Of a DNA stretch of 64,000 nt, positions 1-7,828 are shown one piece after another. Numbering within the stretch: position 1 is the first letter of the stretch; every line of letters starts with the position of its first letter. The DNA comes from Rhodococcus sp. 14-2470-1b (lineage in GTDB: Bacteria; Actinomycetota; Actinomycetes; Mycobacteriales; Mycobacteriaceae). The notes beneath the pieces were generated by a model that ran no database searches, was not told the DNA's origin, and was given only the letters and a program-made list of their open reading frames with translations. Where the stretch lies: the NCBI RefSeq assembly GCF_002259415.1, contig NZ_NPFY01000006.1, forward strand, positions 62,001 to 126,000. The letters are read 5' to 3'. The position numbers and the translations under genes were made by a program.

Positions 1-90
1 TTCACCCTCGGTTCCTCGTCAGCAACGACGCTACGACTCCCCGAGCAGAACTAGATCCTTGGATCAGGTTCGTATAACAGTTCTGCCAGC
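1..90 (-). promoter_or_regulatory. Possible c-di-AMP (ydaO-type) riboswitch, cut by window edge
   Basis: On the minus strand the leader forms a hairpin with arms GCAGAACT (79-86) and AGTTCTGC (45-52), with an inner GATCC/GGATC stem. It is followed by GAGGAACCGAGGGTGAA, ending at base 1. That string resembles the conserved GGGGAACC...GGGTGAA core of ydaO/yuaA riboswitches, which in actinobacteria often precede cell-wall hydrolase genes such as rpfA. The rest lies outside the window, so this is a suggestion only; another structured leader or terminator is possible. Confidence 0.4.
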
Positions 91-139
91 CGCGTCCGGA
101 GCGTGTTGCTCGCACCCGGTCTGCCAGAAGCTGAGGGGA

Positions 140-168
140 ACATTAGAGGAGTTGCCGGATCGTGACAA
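140..168 (-). promoter_or_regulatory. Promoter for leftward transcript
   Basis: On the minus strand a TTGTCA -35 hexamer (168-163), a 17-bp spacer and a TAATGT -10 hexamer (145-140) form a good housekeeping-type promoter. It would start RNA near base 133 and read through the structured leader at 1-90. Confidence 0.55.
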
Positions 169-484
169 TCCCTACGATTGCCCGTCGTACATGCCCGAAT
201 CGTGATGTGTTTCAAGCATGTGAACGGTTTTCACACCCTACCGGACAGTAACCCCGGTCACACCCATCGCCGCCGTTGTCGATCCGTTACAAACCTCACC
301 GCGGCGTAAACACGCGCTGATATGGGAAGACGTTCAAGTAACGCAGTGCCCGGGCGGAGACCGATCGCCGGGCGCGAGGTTTCGAATCGCCCTGATTGGA
401 AGTCAAGCAGTGCGTATCGGACACGAGCCGACGCTAACGGCGCGTAAACGAACTACTAACAGGACTGTGATTCACACAAAGAAA

Positions 485-500
485 TGTGTTGTGGATCACA
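485..500. promoter_or_regulatory. CRP-like site
   Basis: TGTGT-N6-TCACA differs at one base from the actinobacterial CRP/GlxR consensus TGTGA-N6-TCACA. An adjacent TGTGATTCACA (466-476) makes a larger inverted arrangement over 466-500. The target could be the leftward gene; CRP control of rpfA is known in M. tuberculosis. Confidence 0.4.
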
Positions 501-603
501 TCAAAAGTGATGGGGCGGACGCTCGCGTTCGAACCAGTCGGCCGACGTCCTGGACGTCGACTCGCTCCGATCGTCGGCAGTCTGTTCGGGGAGAACGTCG
601 CCG

Positions 604-644
604 AAAACGCGAGCAAGCCGGGCCCGTTGCGCACGGGCCCGGCT
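604..644 (-). terminator. Intrinsic terminator after moaB2
   Basis: A perfect 12-bp stem (616-627 with 633-644) closes a 5-base loop. On the minus strand it is followed by GCGTTTTC, so it would end the mprA-mprB-pepD-moaB2 transcript about 75 bp past the moaB2 stop. Confidence 0.8.
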
Positions 645-719
645 CTCAGCGTCTAGCTCTGTCTTGTTCTGCTCTGCCCTGTTACTCCCGGGCGTCTCGT
701 CCTCAGGCATCGGCGATGC

Positions 720-1310
720 TCAAGCGTCCAATCCGGACAGCTCGGTGATGACCTGTGCGGCCAGCGGGGTCAACGTCGCCATACCGTCGCGGATTGCCGC
801 CCGCGAGGACGCGAGGTTGACCACCAGGGTGCTCCCCGATACCCCCACGAGACCACGCGACAGGCCGGCGTCGAGCGAACCCGCCGCGAGACCTGAGGAC
901 CGCAGCGCCTCGCTGATTCCTGGAATCTCTCGGTCCAACACCTCGGCCGTGACGTCGGGAGTCACGTCGCGCGGCGAGACACCGGTTCCGCCGATCGACA
1001 CCACCAGATCGACACCGCCGATCACCGCCGTGTTGAGCGCGTTCCGAACGTCGACCTCGTCCGACGTCACCGCGACGACCCCGTCGACCAGGAAGCCCGC
1101 CTCGGTGAGCAGCTCCGTTACCAACGGACCCGTCGAATCCTTCTCGTTGCTGTGTGCGGTCCGATCGTCGACGATCACGACCAAAGCCCGCCCGGCCAGA
1201 GGTGCCTCGTGTTCCATACCGATAACCGTAGTAGTAGAGCCCGCTCCCGATTCACGCTGTGCGTAAATAGTTGCCACTGTCGCCAGACGTTCGGTGTCGA
1301 TCGGCATCAT
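720..1310 (-). CDS. moaB2: MogA/MoaB-family molybdopterin biosynthesis protein
   Basis: This is a 196-residue MoaB/Mog-type protein, a family that adenylylates molybdopterin during molybdenum cofactor synthesis in the cytosol. The family signature VSIGGTGVSPRDVT is near residue 105, and GVSGSTLVVNLASS lies towards the C-terminus. The longest frame starts in an ATGA overlap with the pepD stop, which suggests translational coupling. M. tuberculosis MoaB2 aligns from the internal ATG at 1217 (residue 32, MEHEAPL), giving 165 residues; neither start has a strong ribosome site. It is last in the mprA-mprB-pepD-moaB2 order known from mycobacteria, so cofactor synthesis may not be its only role. Confidence 0.85.
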   Translation of the reverse strand: MMPIDTERLATVATIYAQRESGAGSTTTVIGMEHEAPLAGRALVVIVDDRTAHSNEKDSTGPLVTELLTEAGFLVDGVVAVTSDEVDVRNALNTAVIGGVDLVVSIGGTGVSPRDVTPDVTAEVLDREIPGISEALRSSGLAAGSLDAGLSRGLVGVSGSTLVVNLASSRAAIRDGMATLTPLAAQVITELSGLDA

Positions 1311-2755
1311 CGACCACCGGGGAAGCCGGGGATCTGCAGCGGCGACTGCGACTCGGACGGTGCCTGCACCGCCGCCGTCTGAGGCTCTGCCGTTCCGAGT
1401 GTCACGTCCACAGTCTTCTCGCTGCCGCCCTCGGTGTAGGTGATCTTCACCGAGTCTCCCGGCGCGTGCGAACGCACAGCGGCGATCAGTGCGTCACCGC
1501 TCGTGATCACACGATCGTCGACCTTGGTGATGACCGCACCCGTCGGGATGCCCGCTCCAGCCGCAGGACCGCCTTCGGTGACCTCGACGACCGTCGCGCC
1601 GTTCGCGTTGTCCTGAGACGGCACCTGGACGCCGATCATCGCCTGCGTGGCCTTGCCCGTCGTACTCAGTTCGTCGGCGATGCGCTTTGCCTGATCGACC
1701 GGAATTGCGAAGCCAAGGCCGATCGATCCGCTCTGCGATCCGGTCGACTGGCCACCGCCGAGGGTCGCGATAGCGGTGTTGATGCCGATCAGCTGGCCCT
1801 CGGTGTTCACGAGCGCTCCACCGGAGTTACCGGGGTTGATGGCCGCATCCGTCTGAATGGCGTCGATGACGGAGTTCTGGTTGCCGGATTCACCGCTCGT
1901 CGAGACCGGGCGGTTGAGCGAGGACACGATGCCCGTCGTGACGGTTCCGGCCAGGCCCAGAGGCGAGCCGATGGCCACGACCTGCTGACCGACCTGGAGG
2001 TTCGACGACGTTCCGAGCTCGATCGGCGTCAGGTCGGTGCGACCCTCGACCTTGATGACGGCCATGTCCGAGACCGCATCGGCACCGACCAGCGTCGCCT
2101 GAGCCGTCGAACCGTCGTTGAAGGCGACCGTGAGCTTGCCGTTGGCTCCCGCGCCCGTCGCCACGTGGTTGTTGGTCAGAATAAGGCCATCCGACGACAG
2201 GATCACCCCGGAACCCTCGCCCTCGGCCTGACTGCCGGTCACCTGGATCTGCACGACGCTGGGAAGGACCTTGTTCGCGACGGCCTGAATGGAACCGTCG
2301 GGGATGTTCGCCGCAGGCTGAGCCGCCGTCACCGTCGAGTTGAGTGAGTTGGTGGCGTTGCCGGCACCGTTGCCGCCTCCCGCCGCGTACACACCCACTG
2401 CCCCGCCGATTCCGCCGCCGACCAGAACGAGTGCAATAGCACCCGCAGCGATCGTCGCGCGGCCCGGTCGCCTGCGCAGTGCGGGCGGAGCCTGCACCGG
2501 AGCGTCGTGCTGCGTCGGAGCTGCATGAGACTGGGTGTATCCGTAGCTCTGGGTGGGCGCGCCCTGCTGGTACGGATTGTGGCCGTACGAAGGAGCGCCG
2601 TACGGGTTGTGCGAACCCTGCTGCCCCTGCTGAGTCGGGAACTGCTGTGTCGCATGCTGATCGGACTGCGGAGCCGGATTCTGTCGCGTCGGATTCTGCT
2701 GGGCAGGATCGTGCGGGGTCGTGTTCGGCTCGGAGTCGTTACGATCGTCGGTCAT
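1307..2755 (-). CDS. pepD: HtrA-like membrane-anchored serine protease
   Basis: This 482-residue protein matches PepD, the envelope protease/chaperone of the MprAB stress response. A Gln/Pro/Asn-rich cytosolic tail (1-95) precedes one membrane helix (about 101-125), then a trypsin-like domain outside the membrane. The catalytic triad is visible: His197 in TNNHVATG, Asp230 in AVSDMAVIKV and Ser311 in GNSGGALV. A single PDZ domain spans about 370-455, and the tail ends Pro/Gly-rich. It lies downstream of mprB with a 104-bp gap that holds its own putative MprA site, and overlaps moaB2 by 4 bp. The low-complexity N-terminus is typical of actinobacterial HtrA proteins. Confidence 0.93.
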   Translation of the reverse strand: MTDDRNDSEPNTTPHDPAQQNPTRQNPAPQSDQHATQQFPTQQGQQGSHNPYGAPSYGHNPYQQGAPTQSYGYTQSHAAPTQHDAPVQAPPALRRRPGRATIAAGAIALVLVGGGIGGAVGVYAAGGGNGAGNATNSLNSTVTAAQPAANIPDGSIQAVANKVLPSVVQIQVTGSQAEGEGSGVILSSDGLILTNNHVATGAGANGKLTVAFNDGSTAQATLVGADAVSDMAVIKVEGRTDLTPIELGTSSNLQVGQQVVAIGSPLGLAGTVTTGIVSSLNRPVSTSGESGNQNSVIDAIQTDAAINPGNSGGALVNTEGQLIGINTAIATLGGGQSTGSQSGSIGLGFAIPVDQAKRIADELSTTGKATQAMIGVQVPSQDNANGATVVEVTEGGPAAGAGIPTGAVITKVDDRVITSGDALIAAVRSHAPGDSVKITYTEGGSEKTVDVTLGTAEPQTAAVQAPSESQSPLQIPGFPGGR

Positions 2756-2834
2756 CTGCAGTCGCTTCTTTCACTAGAAACCTCGCGTGGTGCGAAGTCA
2801 CCCGCTCTGTTGTCGACTACATTGCCGGTCCGTA

Positions 2835-2851
2835 CTGAGAGTGCGCTGAGA
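2835..2851 (-). promoter_or_regulatory. Putative MprA direct repeat upstream of pepD
   Basis: On the minus strand two exact TCTCAG copies are separated by 5 bases (CGCAC). The same TCTCAG-N5-TCTCAG layout occurs in front of mprA and, seen so far, nowhere else near these genes. MprA is known to bind loosely conserved direct repeats upstream of its own operon and pepD, so this is the likely operator. Confidence 0.65.
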
Positions 2852-2859
2852 TGCGCCTA

Positions 2860-4362
2860 TCAGTTTCCCATGACTGTGCCGTCGGAATCGCCCTCTTCGG
2901 CAGCCACCAGGTCCGGCGCCGATTCACCCGGCAGAACGATCCGAATGAGCGCACCGCCGCGGTCCGACACCTCGACACCGATGGTTCCACCGTGCTTCAC
3001 GACGACCTGGCGCACGATCGCCAACCCGAGACCGGAACCCGGCATGGACCGCGATGCCGTCGAGCGATAGAACCGCTCGAACACCAATTCCCGGTCCTCC
3101 TCGGGAATTCCAGGACCCGCGTCATCGACGGTCAGCTCCATCAAACCGTCACCGATCTTGCGCATCACCACACGAACTTCACCGCCCGCCGGACTCCACT
3201 TGGCGGCATTGTCCAACACGTTCAGAACCGCGCGCGACAACCCGGCCTGATCGCCGTAGACGAACCACGGCTCGAGCGTCGCATCGAAGTCGATTTCGTT
3301 GCGACGACGCCTCGCTCGCTCGAGACTCCGCTCGACGGCGTCGGCGAGATCCACCCGCTCGAACACCGTCTCCGGTGCGTCCTCCCGAGCCAGATCCACC
3401 AGATCACCGACGAGGGTGGACAACTCCTGAATCTGCGCGACGACGTCCGTGCGCAGCTCTGCCATGTCCTCGTCCGGAATCGCCGGCGCCCCGGGACGGC
3501 CGGCAGCGATCAACAATTCCATGTTGGTTCGCAGTGACGTCAGCGGCGTACGCAACTCGTGACCGGCGTCGGCGACCAATCGGCTCTGCCGCCCACGCGA
3601 TTCGGCCAACGCACGAAGCATGGTGTTGAAACTCGTCGTCAGCCGGGCCAATTCGTCGTCGCCGGTCACGGGAATCGGCGTCAGATCATCCGTCCGCGCA
3701 ACCCGTTCCGCAGCAGCGGTCAGACGCGCAATGGGTCTCAGCCCGGTTCTGCCGACAGCCATACCCGCACCTGCCGCCAGTACCACGCCGAAGGCGCCGA
3801 CGATCAGAAGCACCCACGCAAGCCGGTCCAGCACAGCACCCGTCGGCGACAATCTTTGCGCGATGACGATCGCACTGCCGTCCTGCGCACGCTGACTCAG
3901 AACACGCTGATCGTCGACCGTGCGCAAGGACAGATCCGTCCGCCCCTCCGCGACAGCGATTTCCGGCTCACCGATCGGCACCTTCGAACCCGGCGGCACG
4001 TACTTGCTCAGGTCCGGAAAGACGAGCGCGACGGACACGTCGGTGCTGTAGAGCGTCGCACCGGCGACATAACGAGGGTCGAACGTGACGATGTTGCTGT
4101 TGATCAGAGCGTCCGCACGCGTGCGGAGCTGACTGTCCACGTCGCCGTACAGAGCCCGCGAGACCACCGCGTACGCCGCGATCGCCATCACGGCCACCGC
4201 CACAGCCACCACCGACGCCGCCAACAACGTCACCCGCCAGCGAAGAGACACCGTGCGAGTCAGCGGCATCGGAGGACGCATCGCGGCCGGGTCCGACGAA
4301 CGCTGCCCTGCCGACGAGCGCTGCCCTGCCGACGAACGCTGACCGAAGGGAGCGACCATCAC
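2860..4362 (-). CDS. mprB: Sensor histidine kinase MprB
   Basis: This 500-residue membrane kinase senses envelope stress and phosphorylates MprA. Helices at about 42-68 and 180-203 flank an extracytoplasmic sensor of about 110 residues. HAMP follows at about 203-256, then the H-box with His268 ([12 protein letters not shown]), the N-box near Asn386 (VLDNAAKWS) and the G-box GSGLGLAI near 443. The chosen start is GTG at 4362, which overlaps the mprA stop as GTGA; an ATG lies one codon on, and Met28 (MRPPMPLT) is also possible. The N-terminal extension consists of a QRSSAG repeat encoded by an 18-bp tandem repeat. Confidence 0.93.
   Translation of the reverse strand: MMVAPFGQRSSAGQRSSAGQRSSDPAAMRPPMPLTRTVSLRWRVTLLAASVVAVAVAVMAIAAYAVVSRALYGDVDSQLRTRADALINSNIVTFDPRYVAGATLYSTDVSVALVFPDLSKYVPPGSKVPIGEPEIAVAEGRTDLSLRTVDDQRVLSQRAQDGSAIVIAQRLSPTGAVLDRLAWVLLIVGAFGVVLAAGAGMAVGRTGLRPIARLTAAAERVARTDDLTPIPVTGDDELARLTTSFNTMLRALAESRGRQSRLVADAGHELRTPLTSLRTNMELLIAAGRPGAPAIPDEDMAELRTDVVAQIQELSTLVGDLVDLAREDAPETVFERVDLADAVERSLERARRRRNEIDFDATLEPWFVYGDQAGLSRAVLNVLDNAAKWSPAGGEVRVVMRKIGDGLMELTVDDAGPGIPEEDRELVFERFYRSTASRSMPGSGLGLAIVRQVVVKHGGTIGVEVSDRGGALIRIVLPGESAPDLVAAEEGDSDGTVMGN
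4295..4344. repeat. 18-bp tandem repeat inside mprB 5' end
   Basis: The unit GACGAACGCTGCCCTGCC occurs at 4295-4312, again with one change at 4313-4330, and partly at 4331-4344. It encodes the repeated QRSSAG of MprB residues 8-23, ahead of the first membrane helix. Because the unit is a multiple of three, copy-number slippage would keep the frame. Confidence 0.85.
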
Positions 4363-5051
4363 GGAGGCGTCTCGCGGAGAACGTAACCGACGCCGCGGAC
4401 AGTGTGGATCAACCGAGGCTCGCCCTCGGCCTCGGTCTTACGACGCAAGTAGCCGACGTACACCTCGAGAGCGTTGCCCGACGTCGGGAAGTCGTACCCC
4501 CACACCTCCTCCAGGATGCGGCTGCGAGTGAGAACCCGACGCGGGTTCATCATCAGCATCTCCATCAACGAGAATTCGGTGCGTGTCAGACTGATCGACC
4601 GCTCCCCGCGGGTGACCTCACGGGTCACGGGATCGAGCGACAGATCAGCGAAGGTCATCGCCTCCGATTCGCCCTCGGCGTCCATGGCCGTCCGGCGAAG
4701 CAGCGCACGTAAGCGAGCAAGCAGTTCTTCGAGCGCGAAAGGCTTGGGCAGATAGTCGTCGGCGCCGGCGTCGAGTCCCGCGACGCGCTCGGAGACGGAG
4801 TCACGCGCAGTCAGCACCAGGATGGGCAGATCATCGCCCGTACTGCGCAGCCGACGACACACTTCCAACCCGTCCAACCGCGGCATCATGACGTCGAGAA
4901 CCAACGCGTCCGGGCGAGCCGCAGCGACTTTCTCGAGCGCATCGAGCCCGTCGACCGCCAATTCCACCGTGTACCCGTTGAAGGTGAGCGACCTCCTGAG
5001 CGAGTCCCGGACTGCTCGATCGTCGTCGACAACCAAAATGCGCATTGTCAT
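4359..5051 (-). CDS. mprA: Response regulator MprA (OmpR type)
   Basis: This 230-residue regulator has a receiver domain (1-120) and a winged-helix DNA-binding domain (about 135-228). The acidic pocket is Asp9-Asp10, the phospho-acceptor is Asp53 ([12 protein letters not shown]), and Thr81 and Lys103 complete the switch set. It should control mprAB and pepD. An AGGA ribosome site sits 6 bases before the ATG. The putative MprA direct repeat lies only 17-33 bases upstream of the start codon, consistent with autoregulation. The downstream mprB start overlaps its stop. Confidence 0.94.
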   Translation of the reverse strand: MTMRILVVDDDRAVRDSLRRSLTFNGYTVELAVDGLDALEKVAAARPDALVLDVMMPRLDGLEVCRRLRSTGDDLPILVLTARDSVSERVAGLDAGADDYLPKPFALEELLARLRALLRRTAMDAEGESEAMTFADLSLDPVTREVTRGERSISLTRTEFSLMEMLMMNPRRVLTRSRILEEVWGYDFPTSGNALEVYVGYLRRKTEAEGEPRLIHTVRGVGYVLRETPP

Positions 5052-5067
5052 AGTTTGTCCTGACGGA

Positions 5068-5084
5068 CTGAGATATGTCTGAGA
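5068..5084 (-). promoter_or_regulatory. Putative MprA direct repeat upstream of mprA
   Basis: On the minus strand TCTCAG-ACATA-TCTCAG fills most of the 39-bp gap between the TRIC gene and mprA. Motif and 5-base spacing are identical to the copy before pepD, which supports autoregulation by MprA. Confidence 0.65.
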
Positions 5085-5090
5085 AGGGGT

Positions 5091-5708
5091 CTAGTCCACA
5101 CTCGGCAGGCGCCGCGCAATCGGCAGATTCCATCGTCGCCACAGAGCCAGCACCCGCAGACCCGTCGCAAGGATCGTGCCCGCGACCAGGCCCACGTTGT
5201 CCGGAAGACCCGACCCCTCGACGACCGCCACCACCGTCGACCCCAGCAGAGCCGGCACCGCGTACAAGTCACGACGCAGCAGCAGCGGGACCTCGTTGAC
5301 GAGAACATCTCGAATGACGCCACCGGCAACAGCCGTCGTCGCGCCGATCAAGCATGCAGACAACGAGCTGCCACCGGCAGCCAACGCGACCGTCGCACCC
5401 GTCGCCGCGAACAGCCCCATCCCGAACGCATCGAACAACAGAACCCCACGCCAAATCCGATTCATCACCGGATGCGCCACGAACACCACCAACGACGTCA
5501 CCAGAGCAACCGTCACATTCGGCCACTGATCCAACGACGTCGGCGGATGAATCCCCAGCAGAACGTCGCGAATGATGCCCCCGCCGATACCCGTCGTGAT
5601 CCCGACGACGCACACCCCGAACAAGTCCAACCGCTTACGAACACCGATCAACGCCCCGGACGCCGCAAACGCCACGATTCCCACATACCCCAGCACCTCG
5701 ACCAGCAC
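5091..5708 (-). CDS. TRIC/UPF0126-family membrane channel protein
   Basis: The protein, about 205 residues, has two copies of the UPF0126 half-domain. Each carries the conserved glycine-rich GGxxRDVL signature: GIGGGIIRDVLLG near 40-52 and AVAGGVIRDVLVN near 125-137. The family (prokaryotic TRIC channels, YadS) forms trimeric cation or small-solute channels in the cytoplasmic membrane, with about seven helices. I chose the GTG at 5708 (VLVEVLGYVG) because homologues begin there and the longer frame would overlap the upstream DUF6194 gene. The physiological substrate is unknown. It sits just upstream of mprA but is separated by that gene's putative operator. Confidence 0.82.
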   Translation of the reverse strand: MLVEVLGYVGIVAFAASGALIGVRKRLDLFGVCVVGITTGIGGGIIRDVLLGIHPPTSLDQWPNVTVALVTSLVVFVAHPVMNRIWRGVLLFDAFGMGLFAATGATVALAAGGSSLSACLIGATTAVAGGVIRDVLVNEVPLLLRRDLYAVPALLGSTVVAVVEGSGLPDNVGLVAGTILATGLRVLALWRRWNLPIARRLPSVD

Positions 5709-5763
5709 GGGACAAGCGTCGCACGAGTGGTCGACGCCTCCAACTCGCTGGTGGACGAGTCTC

Positions 5764-6225
5764 CTACTCCGATCCGTCGGACGCGGAGTCCGATCGACGC
5801 GCTCGGCGCTCGACGCGTTGCCGATCGGCCAGGTACGCGATTCGAAGAAGCTCAAGAGCAGAATCGAGGCTTCGAGTCCCCGGATTCACCACGCACACCC
5901 AACCCGGGTACACCGGATGAGGAAGAAACACATCCACGGCGCCGACGTCACTCACCGACGGATCTTCGGTGAACCGGTCCGCTCCCGAATGAATGTTCAG
6001 GCGCCAACGATCGGTGTCGTCCAGACGCGAACCCGTGTCCCCGGGATAGTTTTTCGTCACGATCGTCGCGAACGGTTGACGGGTGCGCGGAATCTGTCCG
6101 TCGGGCGCGTAATAGAAGAAGTGATCGCCCCACGATATCTCCGGGTGTGCACTCCCAGGCCCTGGAGCAAGGTCGAGTACACCCTCGTAGGTTTCGACCT
6201 CCGACAGAATCCGTTGAATCGACAT
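5764..6225 (-). CDS. DUF6194 family protein
   Basis: This 153-residue cytosolic protein resembles the actinobacterial DUF6194 family, recognised by features such as SWGDHFFYYAPDG and PFATIVTKNYPGDTG. No function is known to me. The start is 8 bases downstream of the VOC stop, so the two are probably co-transcribed. The C-terminal 25 residues are Arg/Ser-rich. Confidence 0.75.
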   Translation of the reverse strand: MSIQRILSEVETYEGVLDLAPGPGSAHPEISWGDHFFYYAPDGQIPRTRQPFATIVTKNYPGDTGSRLDDTDRWRLNIHSGADRFTEDPSVSDVGAVDVFLPHPVYPGWVCVVNPGTRSLDSALELLRIAYLADRQRVERRARRSDSASDGSE

Positions 6226-6232
6226 GGTGTGA

Positions 6233-6667
6233 TCAGACTTCCTTCAGCTTCACGGTCCCGTCCTCGTCCACGCTCCAGCCGGGGTTGTGGCATACCTCCC
6301 AGATGACGCCGTTGGGGTCGGCGAAGTGGCCGTTGTACCCACCGAATGCAGCTTTCTGCGGCTGCTTGATCAATGTTCCGCCTGCCTCGACGGCCGCCTT
6401 CACCACTGCGTCGGCCTCGGCGGGCGAGCCGACGTTGTGGGAGAGCGTCAACCCGCCCACCGTTGCGGGCCCGTCGTTCCGCCCCAGATCCTCGGTGAAC
6501 TTCTGCGCGTCGAACAAGCCCAGAACCAAGCCCGACGCGATCTGGAAGAAGATGATCTCTCCCGGTACATCCAGTAGAGGTGTCCACCCGAGGCCGTCTC
6601 GGTAGAACGCCCGGGACGCGTCGACGTCGGGAGTAGCGAGTGTCAGGAAATGTACGCGCTGATCCAT
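6233..6667 (-). CDS. VOC-family (glyoxalase-like) protein
   Basis: This 144-residue protein has two beta-alpha-beta-beta-beta modules of the vicinal oxygen chelate fold, opening HFLTLATPDVDASRAFYRDGLGW and closing FADPNGVIWEVCHNPGW. Family members act on diverse substrates (glyoxalase I, resistance proteins, dioxygenases), so the substrate cannot be read from sequence. The ATG at 6667 was preferred because the fold begins immediately after it; a longer upstream frame runs into the divergent corA gene. Confidence 0.85.
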   Translation of the reverse strand: MDQRVHFLTLATPDVDASRAFYRDGLGWTPLLDVPGEIIFFQIASGLVLGLFDAQKFTEDLGRNDGPATVGGLTLSHNVGSPAEADAVVKAAVEAGGTLIKQPQKAAFGGYNGHFADPNGVIWEVCHNPGWSVDEDGTVKLKEV

Positions 6668-6728
6668 ACACCCAGTCTGACGCCTGCGACCCGGTCTGGC
6701 AGGCTTTCCACGGTCACTACCGAAGAGA

Positions 6729-7760
6729 GTGCAGGTGAGAAAGTTGCCGATCGTCGACAACGCGGTGTATGTCGACGGCAAGCGTGCCGTCACCCCGGAC
6801 AACCTCGACAGCACGTACGAGGCCATGCGGGATCGACACGGCATGGCGTGGATCGGACTGTACCGACCCGAGGAAGAGGAGATCAATTCGGTTGCAGCCG
6901 AATTCGGCCTCCACCGCCTTGCCGTCGAAGACGCCATCGCCGCCCACCAGCGCCCCAAGCTCGAGCAGTACGGCGACCAACTCTTCGTCGTCTTCCGGCC
7001 CGCCCGCTACATCGACGAAACCGAGAAGGTCGAGTTCGGTGAGCTGCACGTCTTCCTCGGACCGGACTTCGTCGTCACCATCCGCCACGCCGAATCGCCC
7101 GAATTGTCCGCCGTCAGATCGCGATTGGAAGCCGATCCCGAGCTGTTGACGCTCGGCACCGAAGCCGTCATGTACGCCATCCTCGACCAGGTCGTCGACG
7201 AGTACGAGCCCGTCGTCGAAGGGCTGCAGAACGACATCGACGAAATCGAGGACCAGCTTTTCTCCGGCGACCCGTCCGTGTCCCGACGCATCTACACGCT
7301 CTCGCGTGAAGTAGCCGAATTCCAGCGCGCAACCGAACCATTGGTGTCGATGATCGACGCCCTGAAGCGCGGCAACAACGAGTACGAACTCGACGTCGAA
7401 CTCAAACGATCCCTCCGCGACGTCCTCGACCACTGCGTCCGCATCACCGAACGCGTGGAGGGTTTCAAAGCGACGCTGCAGAACGCGTTGCAAACCCACG
7501 CCACACTCGTCGCGCAGCAGCAGAACGAGGAAATGCGCGCCATGACGCAGGTCAGCCTCGATCAGACCGAGCAGACCAAGAAAATATCGTCCTGGGGCGC
7601 AATCCTGTTCGCTCCCTCGCTGATCGCCGCCATCTACGGGATGAACTTCGAGGACATGCCGGAACTCAAATGGCACCTGGGATATCCCATGGCCATCCTC
7701 GGCATGGTCGTCCTGTCCTCCGTCCTCTACCTGGTCTTCAAACGCCAGAAGTGGCTGTGA
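6729..7760 (+). CDS. corA: CorA-family Mg2+/Co2+ transporter
   Basis: This 343-residue channel has a long cytosolic funnel domain and two C-terminal helices (about 285-305 and 318-338). The GMN filter motif (IYGMNFEDMPELKW) sits at the end of the first helix, as in all CorA proteins, and the sequence ends KRQKWL. It should form a pentamer in the cytoplasmic membrane and carry Mg2+, possibly Co2+ or Ni2+. The first GTG (6729) was taken as start; a second GTG lies two codons on. It is divergent from the VOC gene with a 61-bp gap, and no M-box leader is visible. Confidence 0.93.
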   Translation: MQVRKLPIVDNAVYVDGKRAVTPDNLDSTYEAMRDRHGMAWIGLYRPEEEEINSVAAEFGLHRLAVEDAIAAHQRPKLEQYGDQLFVVFRPARYIDETEKVEFGELHVFLGPDFVVTIRHAESPELSAVRSRLEADPELLTLGTEAVMYAILDQVVDEYEPVVEGLQNDIDEIEDQLFSGDPSVSRRIYTLSREVAEFQRATEPLVSMIDALKRGNNEYELDVELKRSLRDVLDHCVRITERVEGFKATLQNALQTHATLVAQQQNEEMRAMTQVSLDQTEQTKKISSWGAILFAPSLIAAIYGMNFEDMPELKWHLGYPMAILGMVVLSSVLYLVFKRQKWL

Positions 7761-7828
7761 GAAAAACATGTGTGAAGCACGCCGACAATCAAACCCAGTA
7801 ACACTGAGCAGAGGCATGTTCGCGAAGG

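Larger units (their letters stand above)
1..719. other. Non-coding regulatory region at left edge
   Basis: I see no convincing gene here; the short open frames have no ribosome site or recognisable product. The stretch holds the moaB2 terminator, CRP-like half-site palindromes around 466-500, a leftward promoter and a structured leader that runs off the window edge. Together they suggest the upstream control region of a leftward gene outside the window. Confidence 0.7.

Noticed and set aside
219..235. TGTGA...TCACA pair in the left regulatory region
   Set aside because: The spacer is 7, not 6, bases, so it does not meet the CRP/GlxR consensus; the 485-500 site is better.
410..748. Plus-strand open frame in the left region
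   Set aside because: It crosses the moaB2 terminator and end of moaB2, has no ribosome site and is Arg/Ser-rich.
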